NCBI GenBank assembly: GCA_017992485.1
Contig: JAGOOL010000023.1
Span: forward strand, 1-9,634
DNA from: Minisyncoccota bacterium
GTDB lineage: Bacteria > Patescibacteriota > Minisyncoccia > Phycocordibacterales > UBA9973
Length of the DNA: 9,634 nt
Direction of reading: 5' to 3'
A program made the position numbers and the translations under genes. Within the stretch, counting starts at the first letter, position 1; every line of letters starts with the position of its first letter. Shown piece by piece: positions 1 to 5,884 of the stretch. The notes beneath the pieces are model-generated. The model made no database searches. It was not told where the DNA came from and saw only the letters and a program-made list of their open reading frames with translations.

Positions 1-1476
1 CAAGTAGAAAAGCGTCACGGTGTCCGAGTAGATCTCGACAACATCGATCTCACTGACAAAAGAACCTTTGCACTCCTCGCTCGTGGACAAACAGAAGGTC
101 TCTTTCAGCTCAACGGTTCCGGTATGACGAGGTATCTCAAAGAACTTAAACCATCGACGATCCATGACATCAACGCTATGGTCGCGCTATATCGTCCTGG
201 TCCGATGGAAACGATTCCTGAGTACATCAAACGTAAACACAATCCGTCGCTCATCCGATACCTTGATCCACGCATGAAAGATATTTTGGAGGCATCATAC
301 GGTGTGATCACCTACCAGGACGACGTCATGATGGTAGCGATCAAACTCGCCGGTTATTCATGGCTCGAAGCCGACAAACTCCGCAAAGCCATGGGTAAAA
401 AAATCCCGGCCGAAATGGAAGCCCAGAAAGATAAACTCCTCAAAGGTTTCGTTGCGAACGGAATGTCGAAAGATAAAGCCCAGGAACTCTGGCTATTGAT
501 CGAACCATTCGCCGCATACGGTTTCAACAAGGCTCACGCCGCGAGTTATGGTCGCGTTTCGTACCAAACGGCATACATGAAGGCCAACTACCCTGTGGAG
601 TACATGACAGCCATCATGACCGCTGAATCAGGCGACGTTGAAAAAGTTGCCGACATTATCGCTGAATGTAAGAACATGAATATCACGGTGCTACCACCGG
701 ACGTCAATGAAAGTTACGGTGGCTTTACTGTTATTAATAGTGGCGACAACAACGGCACCGGCGGCGTCATTCGCTTTGGTCTCTATACAATAAAAAACCT
801 CGGTACTGATATTTCAGACGACATCATCGCTGAACGCAAACTCGGCGGACACTTCAAATCAATCGGCGACTTCCTCGATCGCGTCCATCACAAAAATTTA
901 AATAAAAAATCTCTCGAAGCCCTCATCAAGACTGGCGCAATGGATGCTTTCGGCGAACGCGCGACACTCTTTGGCAACATCGAAAACATGCTTGAGTACA
1001 ATCGTGAAGGAAAAAAGAATGCTGGCATGATTTCCCTCTTTGGTGATCTACCTGACGCTGGTCCATCGTTTACACTCCGCGCTATGCCGCCGATCAATAT
1101 GTCAGAAATCTTGGTTTGGGAAAAAGAATTGCTCGGTCTCTATGTTTCCGGTCATCCGCTCGACAAGATAAAAGATAAACTTCTCGGTCGCGCGCTCAAT
1201 ATCAAAAAGGTTCACGCGGAAAGTCAAAATGGCTTGCCTGTTGTTCTCGCCGGCATCATCGAAACCGTTCGTCTTGTTTTCACCAAGAAAAACGATCGTA
1301 TGGCGTTCATCAAGATATCCGATTTCTCTGGATCAATCGAAGCTGTTGTTTTCCCAAAGACATTCACGCAGTTCGTCGATATCATTATCCAAGACAAAAC
1401 CGTGGCTTTTGAAGGAAAAGTGACCGTTCGTAATGGCGAGAAAAGTATTGCGATTGAGAAAATTAAAGAAATCTAA
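1..1476 (+). CDS. dnaE: DNA polymerase III subunit alpha (C-terminal part, 5' end outside window)
   Basis: This is the replicative polymerase catalytic subunit of the bacterial C-family. The frame is open from base 1, so 491 residues of the C-terminal half are visible and the palm catalytic aspartates lie upstream. Recognisable blocks, numbered by window codon, are GLFQLNGSGM (33-42), YRPGPM (64-69), the GVITYQDDVM block (101-110), LRKAMGKK (127-134) and FNKAHAASYGRVSYQTAY (175-192). A helix-hairpin-helix-type region spans about 229-318. A SLFG-containing segment, GMISLFGDL (342-350), is placed like the QxSLF-type sliding-clamp motif. A C-terminal OB fold spans about 412-480, with SGSIEAVVFPK as its best block. 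The family usually has FQLES where this protein has FQLNG. The stop is TAA at 1474-1476. No terminator separates it from the next gene, so readthrough is likely. Identification is very secure. Confidence 0.97.
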   Translation, partial: QVEKRHGVRVDLDNIDLTDKRTFALLARGQTEGLFQLNGSGMTRYLKELKPSTIHDINAMVALYRPGPMETIPEYIKRKHNPSLIRYLDPRMKDILEASYGVITYQDDVMMVAIKLAGYSWLEADKLRKAMGKKIPAEMEAQKDKLLKGFVANGMSKDKAQELWLLIEPFAAYGFNKAHAASYGRVSYQTAYMKANYPVEYMTAIMTAESGDVEKVADIIAECKNMNITVLPPDVNESYGGFTVINSGDNNGTGGVIRFGLYTIKNLGTDISDDIIAERKLGGHFKSIGDFLDRVHHKNLNKKSLEALIKTGAMDAFGERATLFGNIENMLEYNREGKKNAGMISLFGDLPDAGPSFTLRAMPPINMSEILVWEKELLGLYVSGHPLDKIKDKLLGRALNIKKVHAESQNGLPVVLAGIIETVRLVFTKKNDRMAFIKISDFSGSIEAVVFPKTFTQFVDIIIQDKTVAFEGKVTVRNGEKSIAIEKIKEI

Positions 1477-1489
1477 AATAGATCAACTA

Positions 1490-1517
1490 TTGCCTTTTGG
1501 GGGAAATGGCGTATAAT
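1490..1517 (+). promoter_or_regulatory. Sigma70-type promoter for the small downstream gene
   Basis: The element has a -35 TTGCCT at 1490-1495, a 16-base spacer and a perfect -10 TATAAT at 1512-1517. It starts 14 bases after the dnaE stop. Transcription would begin near 1524, giving a leader of about 33 bases before the ATG at 1557. The element overlaps two earlier candidate starts (TTG 1497, ATG 1506), which argues against them. It is predicted from sequence only. Confidence 0.55.
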
Positions 1518-1556
1518 ATCTACGGAACTAATTTAGTACAAACAAAACTAAACAAA

Positions 1557-1895
1557 ATGACGCCAAAAGAAGAAAAAGAGATTGTTTGGAATCATCTAGG
1601 AGAGATTGAAAAGGAGTATGATGACATCAAAGGGAAAACCCAGGATGACCACCTCACCATACTCAAAAAAGCATCTTATCGCTGCTACAACCGACTAGCA
1701 CAAGGAGTGCAGCAAAATTTTCCAGTGCAACGTTTTATCAAATATGCCAGAACGCTTCTCGAAAAACTTCAGGAAGCCAAGAGAGACGCTGCAAGAGAAA
1801 AGAAAAAAGATGATCCTGGATACACTGATACCGACGTATCCCGACAAGTGAGAGATCTTCTCAATGAGGAGGGTTACTGGGTAATCAACACCTAA
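1557..1895 (+). CDS. Small charged helical protein, unknown function
   Basis: I do not recognise this gene. From ATG 1557 it encodes 112 residues beginning MTPKEEKEIVWNHLGEIEKE. It is rich in Lys, Glu, Asp and Arg, with no signal peptide or membrane segment, so it is probably cytoplasmic and mostly alpha-helical. A region of coiled-coil character (LLEKLQEAKRDAAREKKKDD) lies near residues 68-87. The frame is open further upstream, with TTG 1497 and ATG 1506 as alternatives. Those starts overlap a -35/-10 pair ending in TATAAT, and the GGGGG before ATG 1506 is only two bases away, which is short for a ribosome site. I therefore prefer 1557, although it has no clear Shine-Dalgarno sequence. It lies between dnaE and a strong hairpin terminator. 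The protein is likely real, but the start is uncertain. Confidence 0.7.
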   Translation: MTPKEEKEIVWNHLGEIEKEYDDIKGKTQDDHLTILKKASYRCYNRLAQGVQQNFPVQRFIKYARTLLEKLQEAKRDAAREKKKDDPGYTDTDVSRQVRDLLNEEGYWVINT

Positions 1896-1900
1896 CAACA

Positions 1901-1931
1901 AAAAAACACCGGCCAAGAGCAGGTGTTTTTT
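1901..1931. terminator. Bidirectional rho-independent terminator
   Basis: A 10-bp perfect stem pairs AAAAAACACC (1901-1910) with GGTGTTTTTT (1922-1931) around an 11-base loop. The A-run on one side and the T-run on the other give a U-tract in either direction. It sits between two convergent genes (stops at 1895 and 1942), so it can serve both the small plus-strand gene and the minus-strand muramidase gene. Confidence 0.85.
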
Positions 1932-1941
1932 CTTTTGAGGA

Positions 1942-2601
1942 TTATTTTACGAAAGCAACTTCGGTCTTGGAAGTCTCTTTTGCAAGAGTGTGTGCTGTTG
2001 CGGCTGCAACGGTTACGTCTTCTGTCTTAGAAATCTTGGACATGATGCCCATAACTTCCTGAGCGTAAGTCGCAACTACTGAAGGCGGATTGTAGACCTG
2101 AAGGAGACCCTTCAAATCGCCCTGCTTCTTCTTGTAGTAGCGCGCAGTACGCTCGTGGTTTCCGCTCAAGTGCTTGGCGATCATCTCAATGGATTCCTCC
2201 ATAGAAACAAAGCCATTGCCTTTACATGAGTTCCAACCCCAAGGGTTCCACTCAGCAGAGAGTTTTCCTCCACAAGCCTGCTTTCCTCCAGTAGACTCGC
2301 GGATAGCGAGAGCCGGAAGGAGGCGCCAGTCGAGGTCGTATTTATCAGCAGCCTCCACCATGAGCTTGCCGTAGCCAGCCATAGGGAGCTTTTTTGCTGC
2401 ATAATAAGAGTCGATCAGCTCAGCTCGGTACTCGGTCAAATCTGGAGTGTTGTCCTCCACAATAGCCGTACTCGTATTTGATTGGGAAGTAAAATTCAGT
2501 ATCGTCCCGCTTGGCAACGTAAACGTAGCCGAAGGGAGGGAGAAAGCCAAAATTGGAATGGCTATAAACGAGTGAATATACTTCGTGAATTTTTTGGTCA
2601 T
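1942..2601 (-). CDS. Exported lysozyme/glucosaminidase-like (peptidoglycan hydrolase) protein
   Basis: The gene encodes 219 residues from ATG 2601. The N-terminus MTKKFTKYIHSFIAIPILAF is basic then hydrophobic and looks like a signal peptide or signal anchor. After a low-complexity Ser/Thr-rich stretch, the domain at about residues 65-190 has the lysozyme-like fold signature of SLT/glucosaminidase hydrolases. It shows LLPALAIRESTGG with the probable catalytic Glu at 102, NPWGWNS (119-125), a helical MEESIEMIAKHL block, VYNPP (169-173) and TYAQEVMGIM. Cys 110 and Cys 126 flank the NPWGW region and could form a disulfide. The expected role is cleavage of cell-wall glycan outside the membrane, in remodelling or division. 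TTG 2622 would extend the frame by seven residues, but ATG 2601 fits the signal peptide better. It is transcribed from its own promoter at 2723-2751. The exact family (SLT versus GH73-like) is not settled. Confidence 0.82.
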   Translation of the reverse strand: MTKKFTKYIHSFIAIPILAFSLPSATFTLPSGTILNFTSQSNTSTAIVEDNTPDLTEYRAELIDSYYAAKKLPMAGYGKLMVEAADKYDLDWRLLPALAIRESTGGKQACGGKLSAEWNPWGWNSCKGNGFVSMEESIEMIAKHLSGNHERTARYYKKKQGDLKGLLQVYNPPSVVATYAQEVMGIMSKISKTEDVTVAAATAHTLAKETSKTEVAFVK

Positions 2602-2722
2602 AGTAGCGGTTAAGCTCCGCAAAACGTCGAATCTGAATGTACTGCTTTAGTTTTAGATTTCAGCCTAAAAAAGCAAAAACCTTTATATTATGGCGATTTG
2701 CCTTATACAAAGGTACGTCAAC

Positions 2723-2751
2723 ATAATAGCATTTTATGAACCAAAAGTCAA
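2723..2751 (-). promoter_or_regulatory. Extended -10 promoter of the muramidase-like gene
   Basis: On the minus strand, TTGACT (2751-2746) is followed by a 17-base spacer and TATTAT (2728-2723). The spacer ends in TGC, which makes an extended TGn -10. Five of six -35 bases and five of six -10 bases match the consensus. The predicted start near 2716 gives a leader of about 115 bases before ATG 2601. An inverted repeat of the same TTGACT word lies 17-30 bases upstream of the -35. Confidence 0.65.
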
Positions 2752-2767
2752 TAGTTATGCCATATTT

Positions 2768-2781
2768 TTGACTAGAGTCAA
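2768..2781. repeat. Inverted repeat TTGACT-AG-AGTCAA
   Basis: This is a perfect 6-bp inverted repeat with a 2-base centre. It is followed at once by another AGTCAA (2781-2786). It lies between the muramidase promoter and the operon terminator, so it is placed like an upstream operator, or it could be an extra hairpin in the 3' region of the operon transcript. No regulator can be named. Confidence 0.5.
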
Positions 2782-2784
2782 GTC

Positions 2785-2813
2785 AAAAAAACCCTTATAA
2801 AATAAGGGTTTTT
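2785..2813 (-). terminator. Rho-independent terminator of the surface-protein operon
   Basis: A 12-bp stem pairs AAAAACCCTTAT (2787-2798) with ATAAGGGTTTTT (2802-2813) around a 3-base loop. On the minus strand the stem is followed by a run of seven T. It lies about 50 bases past the stop of the last cohesin-like gene (2863-2865) and ends the minus-strand operon. The plus-strand T-run is shorter. Confidence 0.85.
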
Positions 2814-2817
2814 AATC

Positions 2818-2832
2818 AGTCAAGCCTTGACT
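2818..2832. repeat. Inverted repeat AGTCAAG-C-CTTGACT
   Basis: This is a perfect 7-bp inverted repeat around a single base, on the operon side of the terminator hairpin. It uses the same AGTCAA/TTGACT word as the palindrome at 2768-2781, and TTGACTAG occurs as an 8-base direct repeat at 2768-2775 and 2827-2834. The two palindromes thus bracket the terminator. Confidence 0.5.
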
Positions 2833-2862
2833 AGTTTCAGTAAAAATTGGACTATTTTTTTG

Positions 2863-4053
2863 CTATTGTCTGTAGTGTCCCCTGATCCGCTCAAGGAACG
2901 AATGCTCCTCCGCTGTTAGGGTAATTCCAAGGTCGAGTTTCTGGATAATACGGTCATAAATATCGTATTTTGGGGACAAAGACTCATTAAGGAGCTTTTG
3001 GTGACGGAGGGCTCTCACCTGCGCCAGGCGCCAAAAGAGATATGCGAGCGCAGTTACAAGAATGAGCACTAGAGCTATCCACCACCAGGTAAGAACAAAA
3101 TCCCGAGCGAGCTGCCCAAAAGAAGCTACGACTTCGACAAAGGTAATACTCGTTACATTGCCGAATTCGTCCTTGGCGTAGAAAGCATACCGTCCGGCCG
3201 GCAAATTACTGAATTCAACCGCAAAATGATTATTGACGACATCAGCCTGCTCGCGCTGTAAGTAACCGCCTTCGGTGAGATTTTCATAAAGCACGGTTCG
3301 ATCGAGTACGCCAACCGTACCGGTCTTAACCGCGAAAACACTCACCCCGCCATCTGGACTGACACCGCCCAAACTAAATGACTCTCCCTGCTTAACCGAG
3401 ATTGGAACTTCGGTGATTTTAAACATGCTGCCAGCACTGCTAGTATTTTCACCATTCGAAGTCTCGCTTGTACCTGGTAATCCGATTTCGGGACTAACTT
3501 CTGGGTTAGTTTCGAGATTAGTTTCTGGTTTTGTTTCAGGCTTACTCTCTGTCGGTTTTTCTTCAACAAGCGCCTTGCTAATGAGAATATTTGTAGACGA
3601 AGATGCTGCAGTAACATCTGTCCCTAGGCCATCGTTTGCCAAAATCGCCTCACTGGAAAAACTGAGTGACGTCGAACCCTCTGTCAGAACTGAAAATGTG
3701 ACAGTCATTACCCTGCCGGACGAGCCAGTATAACCGGGATTGAGAACAACACCCTCAAATTCGATAGTATTTGCTGAACTTTTAGGCACGCTTGGTTCTT
3801 GAATCCAAAACTTAACGACTGAGCCGCCGATGCTGACACCTTTTACTCGCAAATACGTATGGTCAAATATGAGTGAGCCCGATACAACATTGATAGCTTG
3901 GTTAGAACTGTTCACGTAGACAGTTGCGGTAATTGTCTCACCAACTGAAGTTGTACTCGATGAAGGACTAGCTACAAAAAATGCAGCTTGTGTTGTTCGA
4001 GTAAAACCAATGATGAGCGCAATAAAAATAACTGCCTTGACGATAGAACGCAT
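2863..4053 (-). CDS. Membrane-anchored cohesin-like domain protein (PET-linker, Ig-like, TM, cytoplasmic tail)
   Basis: The protein has 396 residues. A signal peptide (1-23, ending TTQAA) is followed by a cohesin-like beta domain (about 25-160). Its typical blocks are VGETITATVYVNSS, the SLIFDHTYLRV strand and GRVMTVTFSVLTEGSTSLSF. Next comes a Pro-Glu-Thr linker with PETK/PETN-type repeats (167-193), a second Ig-like beta domain (about 212-310) and a transmembrane helix (322-342, WWWIALVLILVTALAYLF). A basic cytoplasmic tail of about 50 residues ends the protein. The cohesin part aligns along its length with the neighbouring 4058-4954 protein, notably at AINVVSGSLIF and GGSVVKFWIQEP. Cohesins bind dockerins, and a dockerin protein lies two genes upstream. 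The ATG at 4053 is four bases after the previous stop. It is the last gene before the terminator. The cohesin-family call is by sequence pattern, without a search. Confidence 0.85.
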   Translation of the reverse strand: MRSIVKAVIFIALIIGFTRTTQAAFFVASPSSSTTSVGETITATVYVNSSNQAINVVSGSLIFDHTYLRVKGVSIGGSVVKFWIQEPSVPKSSANTIEFEGVVLNPGYTGSSGRVMTVTFSVLTEGSTSLSFSSEAILANDGLGTDVTAASSSTNILISKALVEEKPTESKPETKPETNLETNPEVSPEIGLPGTSETSNGENTSSAGSMFKITEVPISVKQGESFSLGGVSPDGGVSVFAVKTGTVGVLDRTVLYENLTEGGYLQREQADVVNNHFAVEFSNLPAGRYAFYAKDEFGNVTSITFVEVVASFGQLARDFVLTWWWIALVLILVTALAYLFWRLAQVRALRHQKLLNESLSPKYDIYDRIIQKLDLGITLTAEEHSFLERIRGHYRQ

Positions 4054-4057
4054 AGAA

Positions 4058-4954
4058 CTATTGTACCTTGAAAATTCTTTTTCGTACTACAAAAACAAGA
4101 GAAAGAATGAGGATAATTCCTACATATGTAATCAATTTAATATAGAGACCATCACTCTCACCGTTTGGTGCCGGAATAGTTACCATCCGTACATTCCCTG
4201 CTTTGTCGGTTGCTCGTATTACTATTGTAGAATGGAGGCCCTGATCACGAAGTAAAAATGGACTAGTCGCATTTTTCCATTTACCATCACCTTCTCGAAC
4301 TTCATACGTCGAAATACCAGAGTCTTTATCAATGGCATTAAAGACAAGTACGTACTTTCCATTGTATGCGAGTTCATCTTTCATCACAGCAGGAGTAAAA
4401 ACTTCCGGAAGCACGGTGTCCGTCCACACATATTTGGTAGCTTCGGTTTCCGCATCAACTGCAATGTTTAAACTAAAACCATTTGAACTAACCAAAGTAC
4501 CTTGACCATCATCTGCATATAGTTTTACTTTGCCGGAAATCTCACCGACACCCTCAGTATTTGTTTTAAAAATAAGCTTTGTCAGTAAACCAGGGCTCTT
4601 GGTTTTGGTAAGTGGATTTTGTATTTCAGTAAAACCTGTCGGTATAGTTCCTGAAAAAGAGACTGTTGTGTTTGGATTAGAAATGCCAGCTATTGGTTTT
4701 TCAACCCATAGTGTCACGATCGATCCGCCCTCATCACTGCCGATAAATTGTATATTCTCAGGATAACTGACGGTTACATCAAAAGCGTTCACTGCTATAC
4801 CCGGACTACGGAGCAAGACTGGAACAGTAAATGTTGTTTGTTTGTGGTAAGTTGCATCAGTAATAGGAGTAGAAAGCTCCGCTGCTTGCGCAAAAACACC
4901 TTGTGGAAGTAAGATTGCAGACAAAATTAAAATTGTTGAAATTGCGATTTTCAT
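4058..4954 (-). CDS. Membrane-anchored cohesin-like domain protein (Ig-like, TM)
   Basis: The protein has 298 residues. The signal peptide MKIAISTILILSAILLPQGV ends near FAQAA. A cohesin-like domain (about 26-166) has TTFTVPVLLRS, AVNAFDVTVSYPENIQF, GGSIVTLWVEKP and GLLTKLIFKTNTEGVGEISG. An Ig-like domain (about 180-260) contains the typical Ig-fold end RATDKAGNVRMVTI. A transmembrane helix (271-289) is followed by RKRIFKVQ, a positive-inside stop-transfer tail. It is a paralogue of the next gene (2863-4053) in the cohesin-like part but has a different second domain, no PET linker and almost no cytoplasmic tail. The stop is four bases before that gene, and the start is six bases after the dockerin gene. 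The likely role is a surface receptor for a dockerin-bearing partner; binding is inferred. Confidence 0.85.
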   Translation of the reverse strand: MKIAISTILILSAILLPQGVFAQAAELSTPITDATYHKQTTFTVPVLLRSPGIAVNAFDVTVSYPENIQFIGSDEGGSIVTLWVEKPIAGISNPNTTVSFSGTIPTGFTEIQNPLTKTKSPGLLTKLIFKTNTEGVGEISGKVKLYADDGQGTLVSSNGFSLNIAVDAETEATKYVWTDTVLPEVFTPAVMKDELAYNGKYVLVFNAIDKDSGISTYEVREGDGKWKNATSPFLLRDQGLHSTIVIRATDKAGNVRMVTIPAPNGESDGLYIKLITYVGIILILSLVFVVRKRIFKVQ

Positions 4955-4960
4955 ATGCTA

Positions 4961-5869
4961 TTAGCCGGTCCAGCCGTACACCAAAATTGAAAAGTCGATG
5001 ATTGTGACAGTCTTGTCTCCGTTGAGGTCAACTGTTGCTGGTGGACTCACGCGTTTATACCAATACGCCATAATTGAGAAATCAGTAATGTCTATATGAC
5101 AGTCACTATTGAGGTCACCACGACCGGCGCAAGTCGCATCTTTTTCTATTGTTACATTGCCAACAGTAAAACCAACTGGTGTACCAAATTCTGTTGCTGC
5201 TGTCTGTAGTGTTGCTTTTGATTTTGTTTCGTGGGTACCGTCATCGAGTACTGCTGTGTTGTATGTATACAAGTACACACCACTAGCATCTGAAACTGTC
5301 TCAAGGAAATATTCTTGCGGAGAGTGAACTGAAATAGTTATGTCCGATGATGGTGCCGCAACACCAAAGATTGCAATATTATCGCCGCGCCTGACGGCAA
5401 CTTTATCGACATCGATCGTCGGTGCAATAAAAATACCTGAAACGGTTGTCGCTGCTCCACTTGTTAAATACAGTGGAAATGAAAATGGCGCCGAACGTCT
5501 ACCTCCTCCGTCTTCTGAATATGCAGAGAAAGTGTAGTTACCTTCCACGAGGCCCGTAATTGTCACAGAGAAGCGAGCATCAGGGCCGGCAATGGTTGTT
5601 ATGGCGACGACACCGTCACGTAAAATGGTAACTTGTGAGAGTGGATATGCGCGACCGGAAAATGTTATGGAAGTTAATGCAGGAAAGCCGCTGCCTCCCC
5701 CACCGCCTCCGCCTCCTCCACCACCGCCTGGTGCTACGACTGAGCCGACAGTGGCTGATACTGAAATTATTTCATCAGCTAGGAGAATGTGCGGCGCAAC
5801 GGATGCAAGGAGAGCAAAAAAAGTAATAGCGCGCTTCATAGTTGTACGCTTCATAGTTGTGCGCTTCAT
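4961..5869 (-). CDS. Secreted Ig-like protein with C-terminal type I dockerin
   Basis: The protein has 302 residues from the first ATG. The N-terminus carries MKRTT twice before the signal peptide MKRAITFFALLASVAPHILL. A linker with twelve consecutive Gly (48-59) precedes two Ig-like beta domains (about 62-137 and 146-238). The C-terminus is a dockerin with two EF-hand-like repeats: GDLNSDCHIDITDFS (251-265) and VDLNGDKTVTIIDFS (280-294). Both keep the calcium-ligand pattern D-x-N-x-D...D (D252, N254, D256, D263; D281, N283, D285, D292). There is no membrane anchor, so it should be released unless captured, for example by the two anchored cohesin-like proteins encoded next in the operon. No enzymatic motif is visible. 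A start at 5854 or 5839 is equally possible. I recall similar dockerin proteins from other Parcubacteria; this was not checked. Confidence 0.9.
   Translation of the reverse strand: MKRTTMKRTTMKRAITFFALLASVAPHILLADEIISVSATVGSVVAPGGGGGGGGGGGGSGFPALTSITFSGRAYPLSQVTILRDGVVAITTIAGPDARFSVTITGLVEGNYTFSAYSEDGGGRRSAPFSFPLYLTSGAATTVSGIFIAPTIDVDKVAVRRGDNIAIFGVAAPSSDITISVHSPQEYFLETVSDASGVYLYTYNTAVLDDGTHETKSKATLQTAATEFGTPVGFTVGNVTIEKDATCAGRGDLNSDCHIDITDFSIMAYWYKRVSPPATVDLNGDKTVTIIDFSILVYGWTG
5693..5728 (-). repeat. Tract encoding twelve consecutive glycines
   Basis: Twelve GGN codons in a row form a flexible linker between the signal-peptide region and the first Ig-like domain of the dockerin protein. 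Codons vary among GGC, GGA, GGT and GGG, so it is not a pure trinucleotide run. Read on the other strand it gives a spurious polyproline frame. Confidence 0.9.
5831..5869 (-). repeat. 15-base tandem repeat carrying three in-frame start codons
   Basis: The units ATGAAGCGCACAACT (5869-5855) and ATGAAGCGTACAACT (5854-5840) differ by one base. A partial third unit, ATGAAGCGC, starts at 5839. Each begins with ATG in the same frame (5869, 5854, 5839), so changes in copy number only alter the basic n-region of the signal peptide (MKRTT-MKRTT-MKR). Confidence 0.9.
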
Positions 5870-5878
5870 GACAATACT

Positions 5879-5884
5879 ATTATA
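5879..5884 (-). promoter_or_regulatory. Possible internal -10 element
   Basis: A perfect TATAAT lies on the minus strand over the stop region of the upstream gene. There is no convincing -35. If used, transcription would start about 3 bases before ATG 5869, leaving the second or third ATG of the dockerin gene as the workable start. In this AT-rich spot it may be chance. Confidence 0.2.

Larger units (their letters stand above)
2602..2862. other. Intergenic region between the muramidase gene and the cohesin operon
   Basis: These 261 bases contain no convincing gene. From right to left they hold the inverted repeat at 2818-2832, the operon terminator, the inverted repeat at 2768-2781, the muramidase promoter and a leader of about 115 bases. 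The leader's last part, GCGGAGCTTAACCGC, can form a small hairpin that would enclose its only GGAG, 13 bases before ATG 2601. Confidence 0.7.

Noticed and set aside
2746..2834. CRISPR array
   Set aside because: The repeated word is only six to eight bases, with irregular spacing and both orientations, so it is not an array of direct repeats and spacers.
3413..3733. Plus-strand frame with a hydrophobic segment
   Set aside because: It is the antisense of the PET linker and cohesin-like domain, with no independent support.
4961..5869. Cellulosome enzyme
   Set aside because: Outside the dockerin the protein has only Ig-like beta domains and linkers, with no glycoside hydrolase motif.
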